Assembly: GCF_030052815.1 (NCBI RefSeq)
Contig: NC_079496.1
Span: 14,461,100-14,525,099 of the forward strand
DNA from: Hevea brasiliensis
Lineage: Eukaryota; Streptophyta; Magnoliopsida; Malpighiales; Euphorbiaceae
Length of the DNA stretch: 64,000 nucleotides
Reading direction: 5' to 3'
Part shown: one piece after another, positions 33,549 to 45,766 of the stretch
How the letters are laid out: each line of letters opens with the position of its first letter
How positions within the stretch are numbered: the first letter of the stretch is position 1
Notes under the pieces: model-generated
Databases searched by the model: none
The model's input: only the letters and a program-made list of their open reading frames with translations
Told to the model about the DNA's origin: nothing
Made by a program: the position numbers and the translations under genes

Positions 33549-36500
33549 TGTCACACCTTACTCCCCCTTAAGATGTAACATGATCCTGTAGTACACCTAA
33601 TGAATTACCGTACTTCGCCTACCGATAACCCATTAAATATACTACAAGGGATTTTAAAACAAGTTTCGTGAAATTTAAATCATCGATTAAAATCTGGAGT
33701 TATAAAATTTTTTTAAAAAATTTCGGCAAAGTGCCGGCTGTGTTTTGAGAAAACAGTTCTTCAAACCTGAAAAGGAAAACACTCCCAACATGTTTTCTCA
33801 AATACAACTCCAATAAACTTCATTTCATCCCATAATTCAATCTCAATAATCAAATCATTTCATTTTTAAACCAACCTCATGATAAAAGAAACATTCATTA
33901 ATTACAAGACTCAAAAATTAATATTACAAAATTATACAGGTAAATGAAATCTCAAATTTACATTACAATAATTTACATTTAATTACATACCAAAATATTT
34001 TACAAGAGTTTTTATACAACTGCTCAAATAATTTATATACATATTATTACATGCATACATCAAAACCTGTATACATGGGTATACCTATGACAAACCTGGA
34101 GCTGATCTGAATGTGTCTTCAAAGAAACTCTATTATCTTCTCAACAAATGAGAGAGACGGGTAATAACCTAGTCAAGCATTTATAGTGAGATATAAAATA
34201 ATATCACAATCCTTTTAGTGAGCATAAATCACAATATAATTCGATTCAAAGTCAATTCCAATATCCAATAATTTTTATGCTCATCACAATTCAAATCATA
34301 AATTTGCATTTTTCCATGCAAATTGCCCATCACAATTCAAAACATGTTCTATCACAATTTTTCAAAATATAATTTATTCAATTCACAATAATGCTTAATA
34401 CTTGTGGAAATACCATTTCACAAAGCTAAATTCATACATATTATAACAATTTCAATAATCATTGAATTAAATCCAATACTTGTTAAACATAATACATAAG
34501 AAAAATATGTCATTTAATCATATGAAATATTCAGAACAAAATCAGTTAAAAACTAGTTGTGCACAAACCTGATTTGAGTCGCTCCTAGGCCTTGATTCAA
34601 TGTTCTTTATACTTCTCAATATCCTTATTAATTGAAACACACAATTTAAAGTGTTTCAGTACTCAATAAATTTGTTTCCAACCATAAAATTCAATATCTA
34701 AATTTTTTTTGTACTATTCCCTTCAATTCATTTCATTAGTCAACTTATAATATTGACCCTTGATATACTCTAAGTGAGTGAATTCTAATGTTACCAATAT
34801 GTCACATTTTATAGCCCTTTAGTGTTGGTATATGTTACCAATTTCATTTTTAAGTGTATTGCATTTTATTGTAATTTACCGGATTTTGGTGTACTATTTT
34901 GACCTAGCCGGACGACCTAGTTCCCTCGGTTTTCGAGTTTCGGTCCAAACTACAAACTTATAGGTCTATGTCTTATTACACGCGGGGCAAAATTTTAGGT
35001 CATTCTAAGTAGTGTAGACCAAGATATGGTCAATTTACTAAAACTGGACAGAATGCACTAAAATGGTAGGCTTAGGTCATTTTTAGGTCACTTTTGGTTC
35101 GGCCAGTTTTGGTACCCGAACTTGTGCAAGCTTTTTGGCTTGGTTCTGGCCATTTCTGGGCTTTGGTGTCCTCATAAGAATTGTAGATATATGTCTAAAC
35201 TATTAATGGTAAAAATTTCAGGTCAATTGGACCTATTTTGAGTAAGTTATGGTCAAAACACTAACTGCTGTCCAATTGGTCAATTTCCAGGCTTTCAAGT
35301 CACTAATCCGGATTTAGTCATTTTTCAAGTCACCTTCTAGGCAGAATTTAGGTAAGCTTCCTTCATGAAAGTTGGCACATTTTGTGCCTAGTTTCACCTC
35401 CAATTGGCCTCATACCAATTGGACCCACACACTTAGGGTTATAGGTCCATTTGCACACTTCCCTCTACATGCTTTTCAAACACCAAACCAAACGCATGTT
35501 TACCAATTACATTTTCACTTCCCATACCATTCTGCATTTGGCACTAACCAAAACCATTCCATTCTCTACATTATAGGTCAACTTGGACAGAATATAACCA
35601 CTTCAAATAATGCAGTCACCATTCACAAAGTTCAATCCCAATAATATATACACATAAATACTTCTAATTATCACACAAACTTCCATCATCAAATTACATA
35701 CCTGTCACTACTATTACACACACATATATGCTGCTATTCTTTTGTACAATATTTCAACAACATTTCATGAATTTGAATCTTACCAATTTTCATTTTGAGG
35801 CTGCCCAAAAATTACACATACACATCAACTTCCATTTTCACTTTTCAAGCTTACAAATCAAACTTTATACATAGAATTCAACTTCAATACAATTAAACAT
35901 TTAAATCAACACCCCAAATTACCATTTACATGAAGAAAACAAGTTACATATTAAACTTCCATGGCTGTTGAAATGGAGCAGCACCCTAACTTACCAAACT
36001 TCAACTTTTCTTCCATATATCAACTTATCTCAACACCCACACAAACTTTAACAAAGAAAAGTTGAAGAAATGGATACTTACCCCTTGTGAGTTTGACCAA
36101 ACTTCACCTATTCCTCTTAAAATTACTATCAAATTCTTGCTTGCAAGGTGGGGATAAACTTTAATGAAGACAAGTTGTGGAAAGCATGGCTTGATGATAG
36201 AGATTTGAGCTTAGGAAGTGGGTGGCCATGGATGAAAGCTTGAGAGGATTTTCGGCTAGTTTGTTTGGGAAGTTGAAGATGACAAATTTTTTGTCCCAAT
36301 ATACTATATTATATGTCCATTAACTTCACTTAGTGGAGCACTAAGTATGGTTAAAGTATTAATTAATCTAAAGTTTTCAATTTCTCACATTTTCCTTATA
36401 TCTTTTACTATTTAGATTATACACCACCATTTTAATTTTTCATGACATTTTTCAAGTGTAATATCATTTATTTTTAATGAACATTTAGGTGAAAAGGCAA

Positions 36501-36938
36501 CTCGAGATGTCAAATGACCACAATGCCCCTATTCGGGTTGCATTCCCAATTTTTCGATAACACCGATTTTTGTCGTTTTCTCAATTTCTCGTTTTTCTTT
36601 GTACTAATTAATTAATTTTTCTTTGATATTTCTAATGACATTTATACTTCAATAAGTCTTTAATTATGTCTGGAAACTAAATTCCAAGAGTTCCCTGCAG
36701 TCCTTAAGTCAGCTATTGCCTACGCCGGTCACCCATTGCTGCGGTGCTAGCTTGTTTAACTTAGTTTCACTTCATTGCTATTATTTTTCCTTTATTTTTC
36801 TTGTATTTTCTTTTCTTGTATTTCATTATTTTATGTCTCATCACTAACAATTAAATGTAGTTCTAAGCATCCTAACTATTCAGACCAACACTGATCACCA
36901 AAACAGTAAAATGCACTACTGAATATAGGAGTGTCCCA
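33549..36938 (-). mobile_element. Solo LTR of a large (probably Ty3/gypsy) retrotransposon, 3.39 kb
   Basis: Starts TGTCACACCTTACTCCCC and ends GTGTCCCA, so it has TG...CA termini. It is flanked by identical 5-bp repeats AAACC (33544-33548 and 36939-36943). No gag or pol motif exists inside in any frame. The sequence style (TGTCACACC... with CTATTGCCTACGCCGGTCACC near the other end) is that of long LTRs I associate with gypsy elements in Euphorbiaceae; by that memory the element reads on the minus strand. Recombination between two LTRs of one element is the usual origin. Confidence 0.75.
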
Positions 36939-36943
36939 AAACC

Positions 36944-37316
36944 GTAGCCGGTCCAAGCAGAGGTTATCAACGTATATTAACTGCTATGGGAATAGCTTTT
37001 TCGCCCGCTTTCACTAAGGAGGCAAAGTCAGTCCACTTATCATTCCCAACTTACGAACTCAAAGCAGCAGACATCTACGTAAATCTATGGAATGCTCGAT
37101 TGAAACATAAATTGTTAAATAAAATTATTAAATTTACATGTGAGCAACAGCAACATTTCATAGACAATCCAGACCGCAAATCATGTAAGACACCCACCAT
37201 GTCCAGTTAGAATAAGCAACAAAATGTAATACAGACAACAATGACAAATGTGGGTTTCTTTTTTTTTTTTTTTTTTCTCTTCCTTTTAGGAGTGGGAGGC
37301 GCAACAGGTTGCTAGC
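36944..37316 (-). other. Probable 3' UTR and downstream region of the bHLH gene
   Basis: Between the solo LTR and the bHLH stop codon. A plus-strand open frame (36986-37210) is present but resembles no family I know. A T tract lies at 37259-37276. Confidence 0.45.
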
Positions 37317-39150
37317 TTAAGCAACAGGTGGACGGAGCACATGATCCTGAGAGGTATCCACTGCAGCAGGTGGCATAAACTGCCACATGGCAACTCCAGG
37401 ATAACTAATGAAAGGCACTAACTTGTTTCCAGGTGCTTGGCCTTGGGTAGCAAATGTAGCAGGAATTGCAGGTGGCGGAGACAAGAAGCTAGGTTGTGCA
37501 TTCACAGCTTTCAACTGCTGCTCCAACTTCTCCTTCTCTGCCTTCAGCCTCTGCTTCTCATCCCGAAGCTCATTCTTTTCAGCCTAACGAGACATGACCA
37601 CAATTTAATAAAATTAACAATAGCATCCCTAACCCTTTTTCAGGCTTATGGGAAGCTTCAAGCAACGGGCTATTAAGCAATTAACAAATTGCATAGGCAT
37701 GCCAAAATCTTAGCATTCCATTATCAACATAAAAAATAACAAATGAATGCCGATTCACCTTCAACTCTTTGATCTTCTCTTGAAGACTTGAATTTGAGTC
37801 CTTCAGCTTCTGAGCTTCACCTCTTAACTGACTCACCCTTCGTACAGCATCAATCAAAATAGCAGCCTTGTCTGTTTTAGGAGGTCTTCCAGGCTCCAAT
37901 ATAGAACCCAATTCCAAAAACCTAGCAGTCAACCGAATAAAGGATGTGGGTAACTCAGGGAGAGAGAAAAATAGGCAGAAAGACAGAAGAGAGAATAAGG
38001 GAGTACTTGTCATTTAGCCTATCCCTCCGCAATTTCTCCCTACATGCTTTGGAGCTAGAAGCACTACATGATTCAGACCTACCCCTGCAGCAGGAAGTAC
38101 AAGAGAGAATGAGAGATGGGTAAAAATTCCTCCATTAACATAAAGTATTACATACATAAATGATAATTAAAAAAAAAAAAAAAAAGAAGACCTACTACAC
38201 CTCTATCCTAATCCAAAAAAGAAAAAAGAGAGGTCTTAGGGGAGGGAAGGGGAGAACAAAAAAGGATTGACAAAAGCTCAAGCACATGATAACTTCTTGA
38301 ACAGTTCCGGCAATTATAATAGTGAAATAATCTTTGTGGTACTAGTATACATGGGATAGCTTTGACATAGATCAATTTAACTAAGGCCACATCGTCAACA
38401 ATATCTATACAGATCAAAGCCAAATTGAATCAATAATGCACTCTTCACCACATAAATGTTGCATAGCACTGTTCCATGTGTAAAGGCCTGTTGTGAGTGA
38501 CTTAAAAAGTAAGCAACCATGATTAGTGACTGAAAATAAAAGAGAATTCTGATTTAATTCAATCAATTCTAAGTTATGAACACAACATAAGCATCTAATT
38601 GTTGACAACAGCCCAGTGCTGTCAAGTCACAATAAAAAGGAATAAAAATGTGGTTTAGATTCTCAGTTCCAGTTGCAAACACTTTTTAAACAAAGTATAT
38701 GTTAGGGAATAAAGTTATAGTCTTACACAAACTGGTAAAAGTTTGGCCCCTTCCCACGCCTTAAAAAAAAAGGAAAAACAATTTCCTTTAATAATTAATA
38801 GTGCATATTAAAATGACATTGGCATAAATGTGGTTTAGATTCTCAGTTCCAGTTGCAAACACTTTTTAAACAAAGTATATGTTAGGGAATAAAGTTATAG
38901 TCTTACACAAACTGGTAAACGTTTGGCCCCTTCCCACGCCTTAAAAAAATAGGAAAAACAATTTCCTTTAATAATTAATAGTGCATATTAAAATGACATT
39001 GGCATACCTCTTCTTGCAACCGGACTCCTTCTGGGAGTCACAATCTCCAAGTGGTCCATCAATTTCCACACTAGGAAGATATGTCACAAATACAAGCATT
39101 AGAAAAGAGAAAACTGTAAAGTGTAAGGAGGGGAAAGAGGGGGGGCGGTG

Positions 39151-39189
<39 letters not shown>

Positions 39190-40533
39190 ATAGCAACTTA
39201 GGTCCACGCTACATCTGTTCATGTGTAACATTTTCCAAACTATGAACAGATTGTTAGAAATAAGTGGGGGAAAAAGATTACGTAAACGGATACCGTTAAC
39301 AAGAAATTATACAAGCATGTATTACAATAAATGAGAAATGGGATCTCACTTATGAATGGAAGTATGGAACATGATTTATAAAGTAAAAAACAAAAGCAAC
39401 CTTCTCTATATCAATCTTCAAAATAGCAGAAACTATAATAAAGATCATGTATTTGAAAATAATAATAATAATTAAGATCATGTACAAATTCACTTTTTGC
39501 CTCCATATTTTGTCCAAATGCATAACTTCCAATGATTCTAAATCCATTTCAAGATCATTATCTTGCATAAGGACTACAATAAGACCTATAGCCTCAGCAC
39601 TACTAATTGACCAAAAAAAAAAATCCACAAAAATACTTGTGTATCAACAAGTACTCATCATCTGGCTCATCTTGCATGCCAATATATCACATACCATAGA
39701 AAATAGTAGGAAAAACAATGGCATTTATCATCCCATTTTCTGCACTATATTAATGCAATTATATGGTTTGTTGCTACAATGCAAATGAAACTGTATCATC
39801 CTACCACTTACAGCAGGCAAGAATGAAATGACTTTCCCTGCCAAGACCACCTTCTACTAAGAAACCTATAGACATAAGATTGTTCAATGCAAATAAAAAG
39901 GCAAGCACCAATAGTACCTAAACTGAATTCCACCTGAGACACAAATTTTATCACAAAATCACCAAAAACTTAAACCGAATAATGTAATAGCAACAAAATG
40001 CCAGGAAAAACTAAATAAACAAACACCTACACATGCTAATAAATGTTCCCAAATGAAATTGACCCATATAACCAAAATCCAAGCATGTTCAGCAATTATT
40101 CGAGGCCATTTCAGAAACTGGAGATCTAAAATAACTTACAAGCCCAAAAACAATAATATTCGTAATGGTTATCTATAATTCTATAATTCAAGATGTTAAA
40201 AGGTAGGGGGAAAATTAATTAAAAATTAACGCTTAACATGAACCTTAAACGATAATTTCCAGCAAAAAAAGATCCACAAAAGCAACAAATCAGCTCAAAT
40301 TATCAATTTGAAGTTCATTAAGATAATGAAAACGACCAATTAAATCAATTCAACAAAACCCTAACTGATGGATGGACAGAGATCTTTAGTTACCCGACAA
40401 TAGATGAACTGTTTGGATTTTGCAAAGACCAATTGAAGCCCGTAGCTGGGACAGAGAAATTCGCATCAGGAACAGGGATATCGTCCATCAAGCCACAATC
40501 AATCAGCCAATTAGTGTTTTCTAGGGATGCCAT
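37317..40533 (-). CDS. ILR3-like: ILR3/bHLH115-like group IVc bHLH transcription factor
   Basis: Five exons on the minus strand: 40533-40394, 39070-39008, 38084-38007, 37921-37759, 37583-37317, giving 236 residues, the family length. The N terminus MASLENTNWLIDCGLMDDIP matches the MVSPENxNW start of ILR3 and bHLH115. The basic region CREKLRRDRLNDKF follows a Ser-rich KKRGRSESCSASSSKA stretch. Helix 2 has PKTDKAAILIDAVRRVSQLR, and a leucine-zipper-like coiled coil (KLKDSNSSLQEKIKELK) extends it. The C terminus ends DTSQDHVLRPPVA. Group IVc factors heterodimerise and activate iron-deficiency genes such as bHLH Ib genes and PYE, and are targets of the BTS ubiquitin ligase. Whether it is the ILR3 or bHLH115 orthologue cannot be settled here. 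The frame is intact throughout. Confidence 0.93.
38646..39005. repeat. Tandem duplication of exactly 180 bp in a bHLH intron
   Basis: 38646-38825 and 38826-39005 align without gaps over 180 bases. I count two differences: A/C near 38750/38930 and A/T near 38770/38950. The right end overlaps the splice donor of the 39008-39070 exon. Confidence 0.95.
39152..39186. repeat. (GA)n microsatellite in bHLH intron 1
   Basis: About 17 uninterrupted GA units between the first and second bHLH exons. Confidence 0.9.
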
Positions 40534-41191
40534 TTTTCAATGATCGTGGATTCTGAATTTCGCCGGAAAATTGCCGTCGGTTTTCCGGCTCAGGTAATTT
40601 AACGGGAAAGGGTGGTCGGGCGGAGGAAGTGTTTGGGGTGAGAGAACAAAGAAACTGGATGATTTTGCCGTTCAATTTTCAGGGTAAAGAAGAGTTGACA
40701 TTTGGAAAAGGGCAAGAGAGAGAAAGATGATTGGTGCAGTGCAGGGAGTGTGAAGTTTCGTCATCGTGCAATCCATTTTGATGGGCTTGGGCTTCGAATA
40801 TTGTTTTATTTATTTATAAAATTGCTGCGTAATATTTTGCGTCTTAACATATAAAATAGCCTCCGAACTTTTTTATAAATTAAAAAAATAAAAAATATAA
40901 GGGTCCAGCGCACATTTTTTAGTATAATTTATTATTTTATTATTTTAAAAAATATATTATTTAATATTTTAATTTTGTTATCGTTAATACTAGAATTATT
41001 TACAGTTTTGCCGATCAATTTTGTAATTATAACTTTCTTTTTCAGCAATATTTGTCTTTCTGGATAGAATAGAGAAGGGGGAGAGAAAGAAACCAAGGAG
41101 AAAAGGGAGAGATATAAACGAAAAGAAGAGAGATTTTTAAAGACATAAGAAAATGAGCCAGAGAAATTTAGAAAGATTAGAAAGATAAGAA
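40534..41191 (-). other. Promoter and 5' UTR side of the bHLH gene
   Basis: The first 250 bases upstream of the ATG are less AT-rich than the surroundings (G-rich on the plus strand, e.g. GGTGGTCGGGCGGAGG), suiting a 5' UTR and proximal promoter. Beyond 40800 it is AT-rich with no motif I can name. Confidence 0.5.
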
Positions 41192-41710
41192 TAAGGGTAA
41201 GCATTCGGTTCAAATCGAATCGAATAGAATCGCGTTAAATTAAATTATGAAAATTAAATTACATATTTTAAAAATTAAACTGAACTGAAATAGATGAAAA
41301 ATCAAATTGAACCAAATCACTCTATTTTTATTCGGTTCGATTCAAATCAATCGATTTTATTTTTGATTGATTTTTTAATTTAGACTTAATTTTCAAGTTA
41401 TTTGATTTGATTTTGACCTTGGTTTGAACCTAATAATCATTAATCAATGAAATTAAACAATTTATATATATATAATTACAAATAATTCATAATTTCCCTA
41501 TAAAAATAAATCAATTCAAAAATTAATAAAACTATTCTGTTCGGTTCGATTTAATTAATTTTTTTCTCTTCAAAACGAAATCAAAATAACCGAAATTTTT
41601 ATAACATAAAATCGAACCAAATCAAATTATTTTAAAAATCAAACCAAATTACTAAATTAATGTAGTTTGATTCGATTTATTCGGTTTGAACTGAATAATG
41701 CTCACCCCTA
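41192..41710. mobile_element. MITE-like element (519 bp) with inverted-repeat ends
   Basis: Left end TAAGGGTAAGCATTCGGTTC, right end GAATAATGCTCACCCCTA. The reverse complement of the right end matches the left end apart from a few bases. Flanks are GATAAGAA (41184-41191) and GATAAGAC (41711-41718), 7 of 8 identical. The interior is a run of CGGTTCGATT / AATCGAACC motifs, partly palindromic, as in common plant foldback-like elements. No coding capacity. Confidence 0.7.
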
Positions 41711-41718
41711 GATAAGAC

Positions 41719-42951
41719 GGATATGGTTACAAAGAGCTTGAGTCATTAAATTAAATATATGTATATATATTTATTTATTTATTTATGTGCTTTATATACA
41801 TATTTTACTTAATTCTACATACATCTCGATACAAATATTTAATTTAATCATTATGCTCATTTTTATATGAATTTAAGCTTATATTAAATACATTCAAGAC
41901 ATAAATGAAAAGAGAGATAGAGGGAGAGATCAACAAATGAAGAAAAACTATAACTAGTTATAATATTAAGAATGTCCAAAAATTAAATAATTATTTATTT
42001 TAAACATTAACTGTTAAAATAGACAGAAAAATCTAAATATGTAATTAACGGAAATTAATTAATAAATTAAATATATATTTTTTAAATATAAAACACAAAT
42101 AGGAAGTAATAAACCATTCAACGAATTAAAGGCAATATTCCGTAACAAACAAACAAACTTTAAAATTTTGTTAAATAATTAAATCGTTATAAATTACATG
42201 ATTAGAGAATATGTGTACTTAAAAATATGATTATATTCATATTTTTCTATTAATGATAAAAAATAAAGAAAATGAAGTGAAATGATAAGTCCACAACTCT
42301 CCATATCCACACATTTAAATTCTATCTGAACTTCATTTAATATTAAATTGGATTATTAGAATATATATATATATATATAAAATTAAGAATTATGACTCTT
42401 CCTTGAGCTTATAGATAGCTTATCTTATCCAATCATATGATCCAATCCATTTAGATATTATCAGTTATTAAATTTATTATTTGACATCATTATTTAATCT
42501 ATCAATGAACCTAAAAATTAATTATTACTAATTCACGTGCTAATACAAATAAATAATTCAATATTCTTATCTTAATAATTTTCAAATTTTTGTTGTCTGT
42601 TCTCCATATTTTATGTATGTCCATTTTTGCCTTTATTTTCTTTTAATTTAAATTTAAAAAAAGCTTATATAAGTTGATTTCTAAACTTTATTAAAAAAAA
42701 ATAATTATGGCACCCAATCTTTCAAATCGTCTCGCCTTACACTTAAACTTTAAAATATTAAAATTAAGCGAAGTTTGCTGAATGACCAGAGAAAGTGCGT
42801 GTAAAAAATAATGCTAACGTGGATAAGTTGTCCAATACTTATCTTACACATGTATGATACATAATTTTTCTTTTCTCACGCAATAAACTCTCTCTCTCTC
42901 TTCGAATTTGCTCACCTCATGAACTATATTGTTTTTTATTGAGTCCATCCC

Positions 42952-42982
<31 letters not shown>

Positions 42983-43716
42983 CTAATTTTTCCAAGAAAC
43001 AAACAAAAAATTGCAGTGTATTCAGTTGGTGGGGCTAGAAGATTCAGTTGGTCGGATTGAGATCATGGGAGGATGCCGGTCAAGAATGTAGGTTGTTTGG
43101 TGGGTGGATTTAGAAGATTTGCGCTCACTAGACTGTCAATTGTTAAGAATATTCTCAATACCTATCCAAACTCATACCTCTTTTCTTGCATAATCCTTTT
43201 GATGACAATGCCTTCAAGTTCTTGCTCTTGAAGTGTCCTCTAAGGTAGTCACTATTCACATCCTTTAGCTAAAACTTATTCTGGAGACAAATTGAGGTTG
43301 AGGTCCAAGTACTCACTGTCATGAATTCCACAAATGGCATACAAGTTTTTCTCTCTTGAATTTGGGAAAATTTTAAGCGAATTTTCATGGTTGATTTTTG
43401 TCCATTCGTTGTGTAAATCTTAAGGTTTTCCTAAAAATGGTTTTAGCACTTTGCAAACCAATACAAGCCATTTAATTCTATTTTGAAAGTTAACTTAAGG
43501 GAAAAAGTTTGCACAAGTCTTTTATATAATACAAACACTCTACCCAAATCAATATGGGATAATAGAAGTACTTATAAAACAATCACATATTCTTCCAACA
43601 AGCAACTCAAAACCCAGAAATTAAAGAAGCTACAAGCTCACATATGCAGCTTTAAAATGAAAAAAAAAATACTAAAAAAGAAGCCTTCAAAGACCTTAAA
43701 GATGTAGATATTTTAG
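41719..43716. other. AT-rich intergenic DNA, no gene recognised
   Basis: Contains a (TA)n run at about 42361-42380 and a (CTT)n run of about 10 units (42953-42983). From about 43000 to 43440 the composition is more balanced, but no frame with a recognisable motif was found. The 3' end is the probable 3' UTR of the CXXS1 gene. Confidence 0.5.
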
Positions 43717-44442
43717 CTAGGTTTTGGAAGCACGAATAGAGTAAATAAAGGCATTGATTCTTTTCCTGATCTCATCTGGGTTAGCACCCACAAGCTTATC
43801 AGCCTGAGCTCCTTCCTTCATCAACAAAAATGTTGGCATGGCCTTCACCTCCATCTTCCTAGCCACCCCCTATTCAGTTAATTCATTGATTGATTAGAAC
43901 CAGCTTATAATTATAAATTCAATTTTTATGCATGATAATATTAATATATGAAATTATTATATAAAAAATATTTTATTTTAAAAAATAAATCATATATCAA
44001 ATTATATAGTTTAAAAAAAATAAAGAATGGCCAAATATTTGTGGTGAATAATTAGTGATTGCAACTAAACAAAATTTTACCTTAACCTCATCCACATCCA
44101 CTGTAAGAAACAGAATATCTTGATAGGTCAAGGCTAGTTCTTCAAAGAAAGGATTCATGGCCACTGAGGGCATGCACCAGGAAGCTGTAAAGTGAACCAC
44201 AACCTACAAATCCACCCAAAAACTAAAAGATTAAATTAAAATATATTAATCATCTCAAAATTCATGTTAATGAAAATATTATAAAAAGAAAATGGCACTC
44301 AATAGCCAATAAATTCAAGGCTCCAATCTAAACAAGCAGTACTTACAGGGCAGCCTTGTGAGATGAAGAAATCCCATGACTCCTCTGACTCTACTTTCAC
44401 AACTCTAGACTTCATCACCTGTTCATGGCCATTTCCACCCAT
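43717..44442 (-). CDS. CXXS1: Monocysteinic thioredoxin CXXS1
   Basis: Three exons on the minus strand: 44442-44347, 44203-44081, 43869-43717, giving 123 residues against about 118 in Arabidopsis CXXS1. The active site reads SWCMPS, in which the second cysteine of the normal WCGPC is replaced by Ser, the defining trait of CXXS proteins. Other thioredoxin-fold landmarks are VVVHFTA, FLTVDVDEVK, the cis-proline loop AMPTFLLMKEG and DKLVGANPDEI. With one cysteine it cannot act as an ordinary disulfide reductase; disulfide-isomerase activity has been reported for the family. No targeting peptide is evident, so it is probably cytosolic. The start ATG is the first in the transcript direction. Confidence 0.93.
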
Positions 44443-44445
44443 TTC

Positions 44446-44494
44446 TTCTTCTTCTTCTTCTTCTTCTTCTGTGAGAAGATGGTCTAATTTATAG
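44446..44494 (-). promoter_or_regulatory. Core promoter of CXXS1: TATA box and (GAA)n leader
   Basis: On the minus strand CTATAAAT occupies 44494-44487, about 50 bases before the ATG. Between them is a (GAA)n run (plus strand CTT units, 44446-44470). The closeness implies a very short 5' UTR. Confidence 0.5.
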
Positions 44495-45766
44495 AGGCTG
44501 AACCAAATATCATATTAGGTGAGATAAATGGAGATGCTGCTTGGCAACTTTTTTCTTTTTTTCTTTTTTCCATTTTATTTTTTCACTATTTGGTTTAGGA
44601 TTAAGCAGTTAACATTGTATTATCTAAAAATGAGGAGACTGAATTGATTAAAGATGGACCCATTTTTGGCTTCTAGTAAGTGCTTAATTTAACTTATATA
44701 TCCAAAGGGGTTTTGCATTATCCATTTCCATGTCACCATAATCCATTTCCATGTCACCATAATCATGAGCTTTTAATAACATTGTTTTCCCCTTTTCTTT
44801 CCTCATCTTCTCAACAAATAATTTTTTTTATAAGAAAAATTAAAAAGATTTAAACCTGAATCTGTTAAGTAAATAATATGATTTTAATCATTAAATAAGT
44901 CAGGTTAAATACAATGCTAATTGTATTTGTCTTTCAAATAGAAGGTTGTGAAATGTGAAGTGAATTCAAATGTCCAATTTCACTTAAGGGAATGCTTTTT
45001 TACTTGTTTCCAAATCTTGGAGAGATATGCAAGTGAGGTCTACTAGCTAGCTTTGCATTATATCAATTTTTATGACTTTATTCAGGCGACTAAATACTCA
45101 TTAACTCAAATGCAGCAAATTAAATTCTATCAATCCATAATATCAATTTTGGAAGGCTATTCTTGTCTTGTCATCTTTAATGGATATAGAATTTCCCCTT
45201 TTCTTTAGCTATTCTAATTTTAGGGGGAACTAGCAGCAATTTGGCATCTAGGGTTCTGCCTATCACATCTTATACATTAGTAGAAAATGGAAAAACAGGC
45301 ATATTATTATTATATTTAAAAACCCATCTTCCTATCAGCACACATGTCAATGGATTCTGCTTCCACAGCTCACCTCCTGTAGACAAAAAAAAAAAATCCA
45401 TTAGCTTATCAATTTTCTAGACTCATGATTAAGGGTTGTCCTTATAACCAATATGTTGTTCAGGTGAGATTAGTTAATAGTGTAGCTATAAAAAGTTCAA
45501 ATTTATATGAAAATAAATTTATTAACTGTTTAGATTAAATTTTTGGATTTAAATTATACATTTTATGTATATATTTTAACTAATTTTGCTATCTAAATAC
45601 AAATATTTAATCTAACAGTGGTTAATCTCATTCTTATATGAGTTCGAACTTATATTGGAGGTAACTATTAGTTATAAATTCCACAAAAAGTCGAAAATGC
45701 CCTCAGTAAGGATATCCTTCTGGTGGTCAGTAGCAACTGAAACGGATACAACTTCCACTTCCATTC
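44495..45766. other. Intergenic DNA, no gene recognised
   Basis: AT-rich. One small direct duplication ATCCATTTCCATGTCACCATA (21 bp unit, two copies) lies at about 44718-44760. Nothing else recognised. Confidence 0.5.

Noticed and set aside
35372..35644. Open frame of 90 codons inside the solo LTR
   Set aside because: No retrotransposon or host protein motif; His/Thr-rich chance frame in LTR sequence.
36986..37210. Plus-strand frame of 74 codons next to the bHLH gene
   Set aside because: No recognisable family; most likely lies in the 3' UTR of the bHLH gene on the other strand.
43000..43440. Balanced-composition patch that might be a gene remnant
   Set aside because: No frame carries a recognisable motif on either strand, so no gene is claimed.
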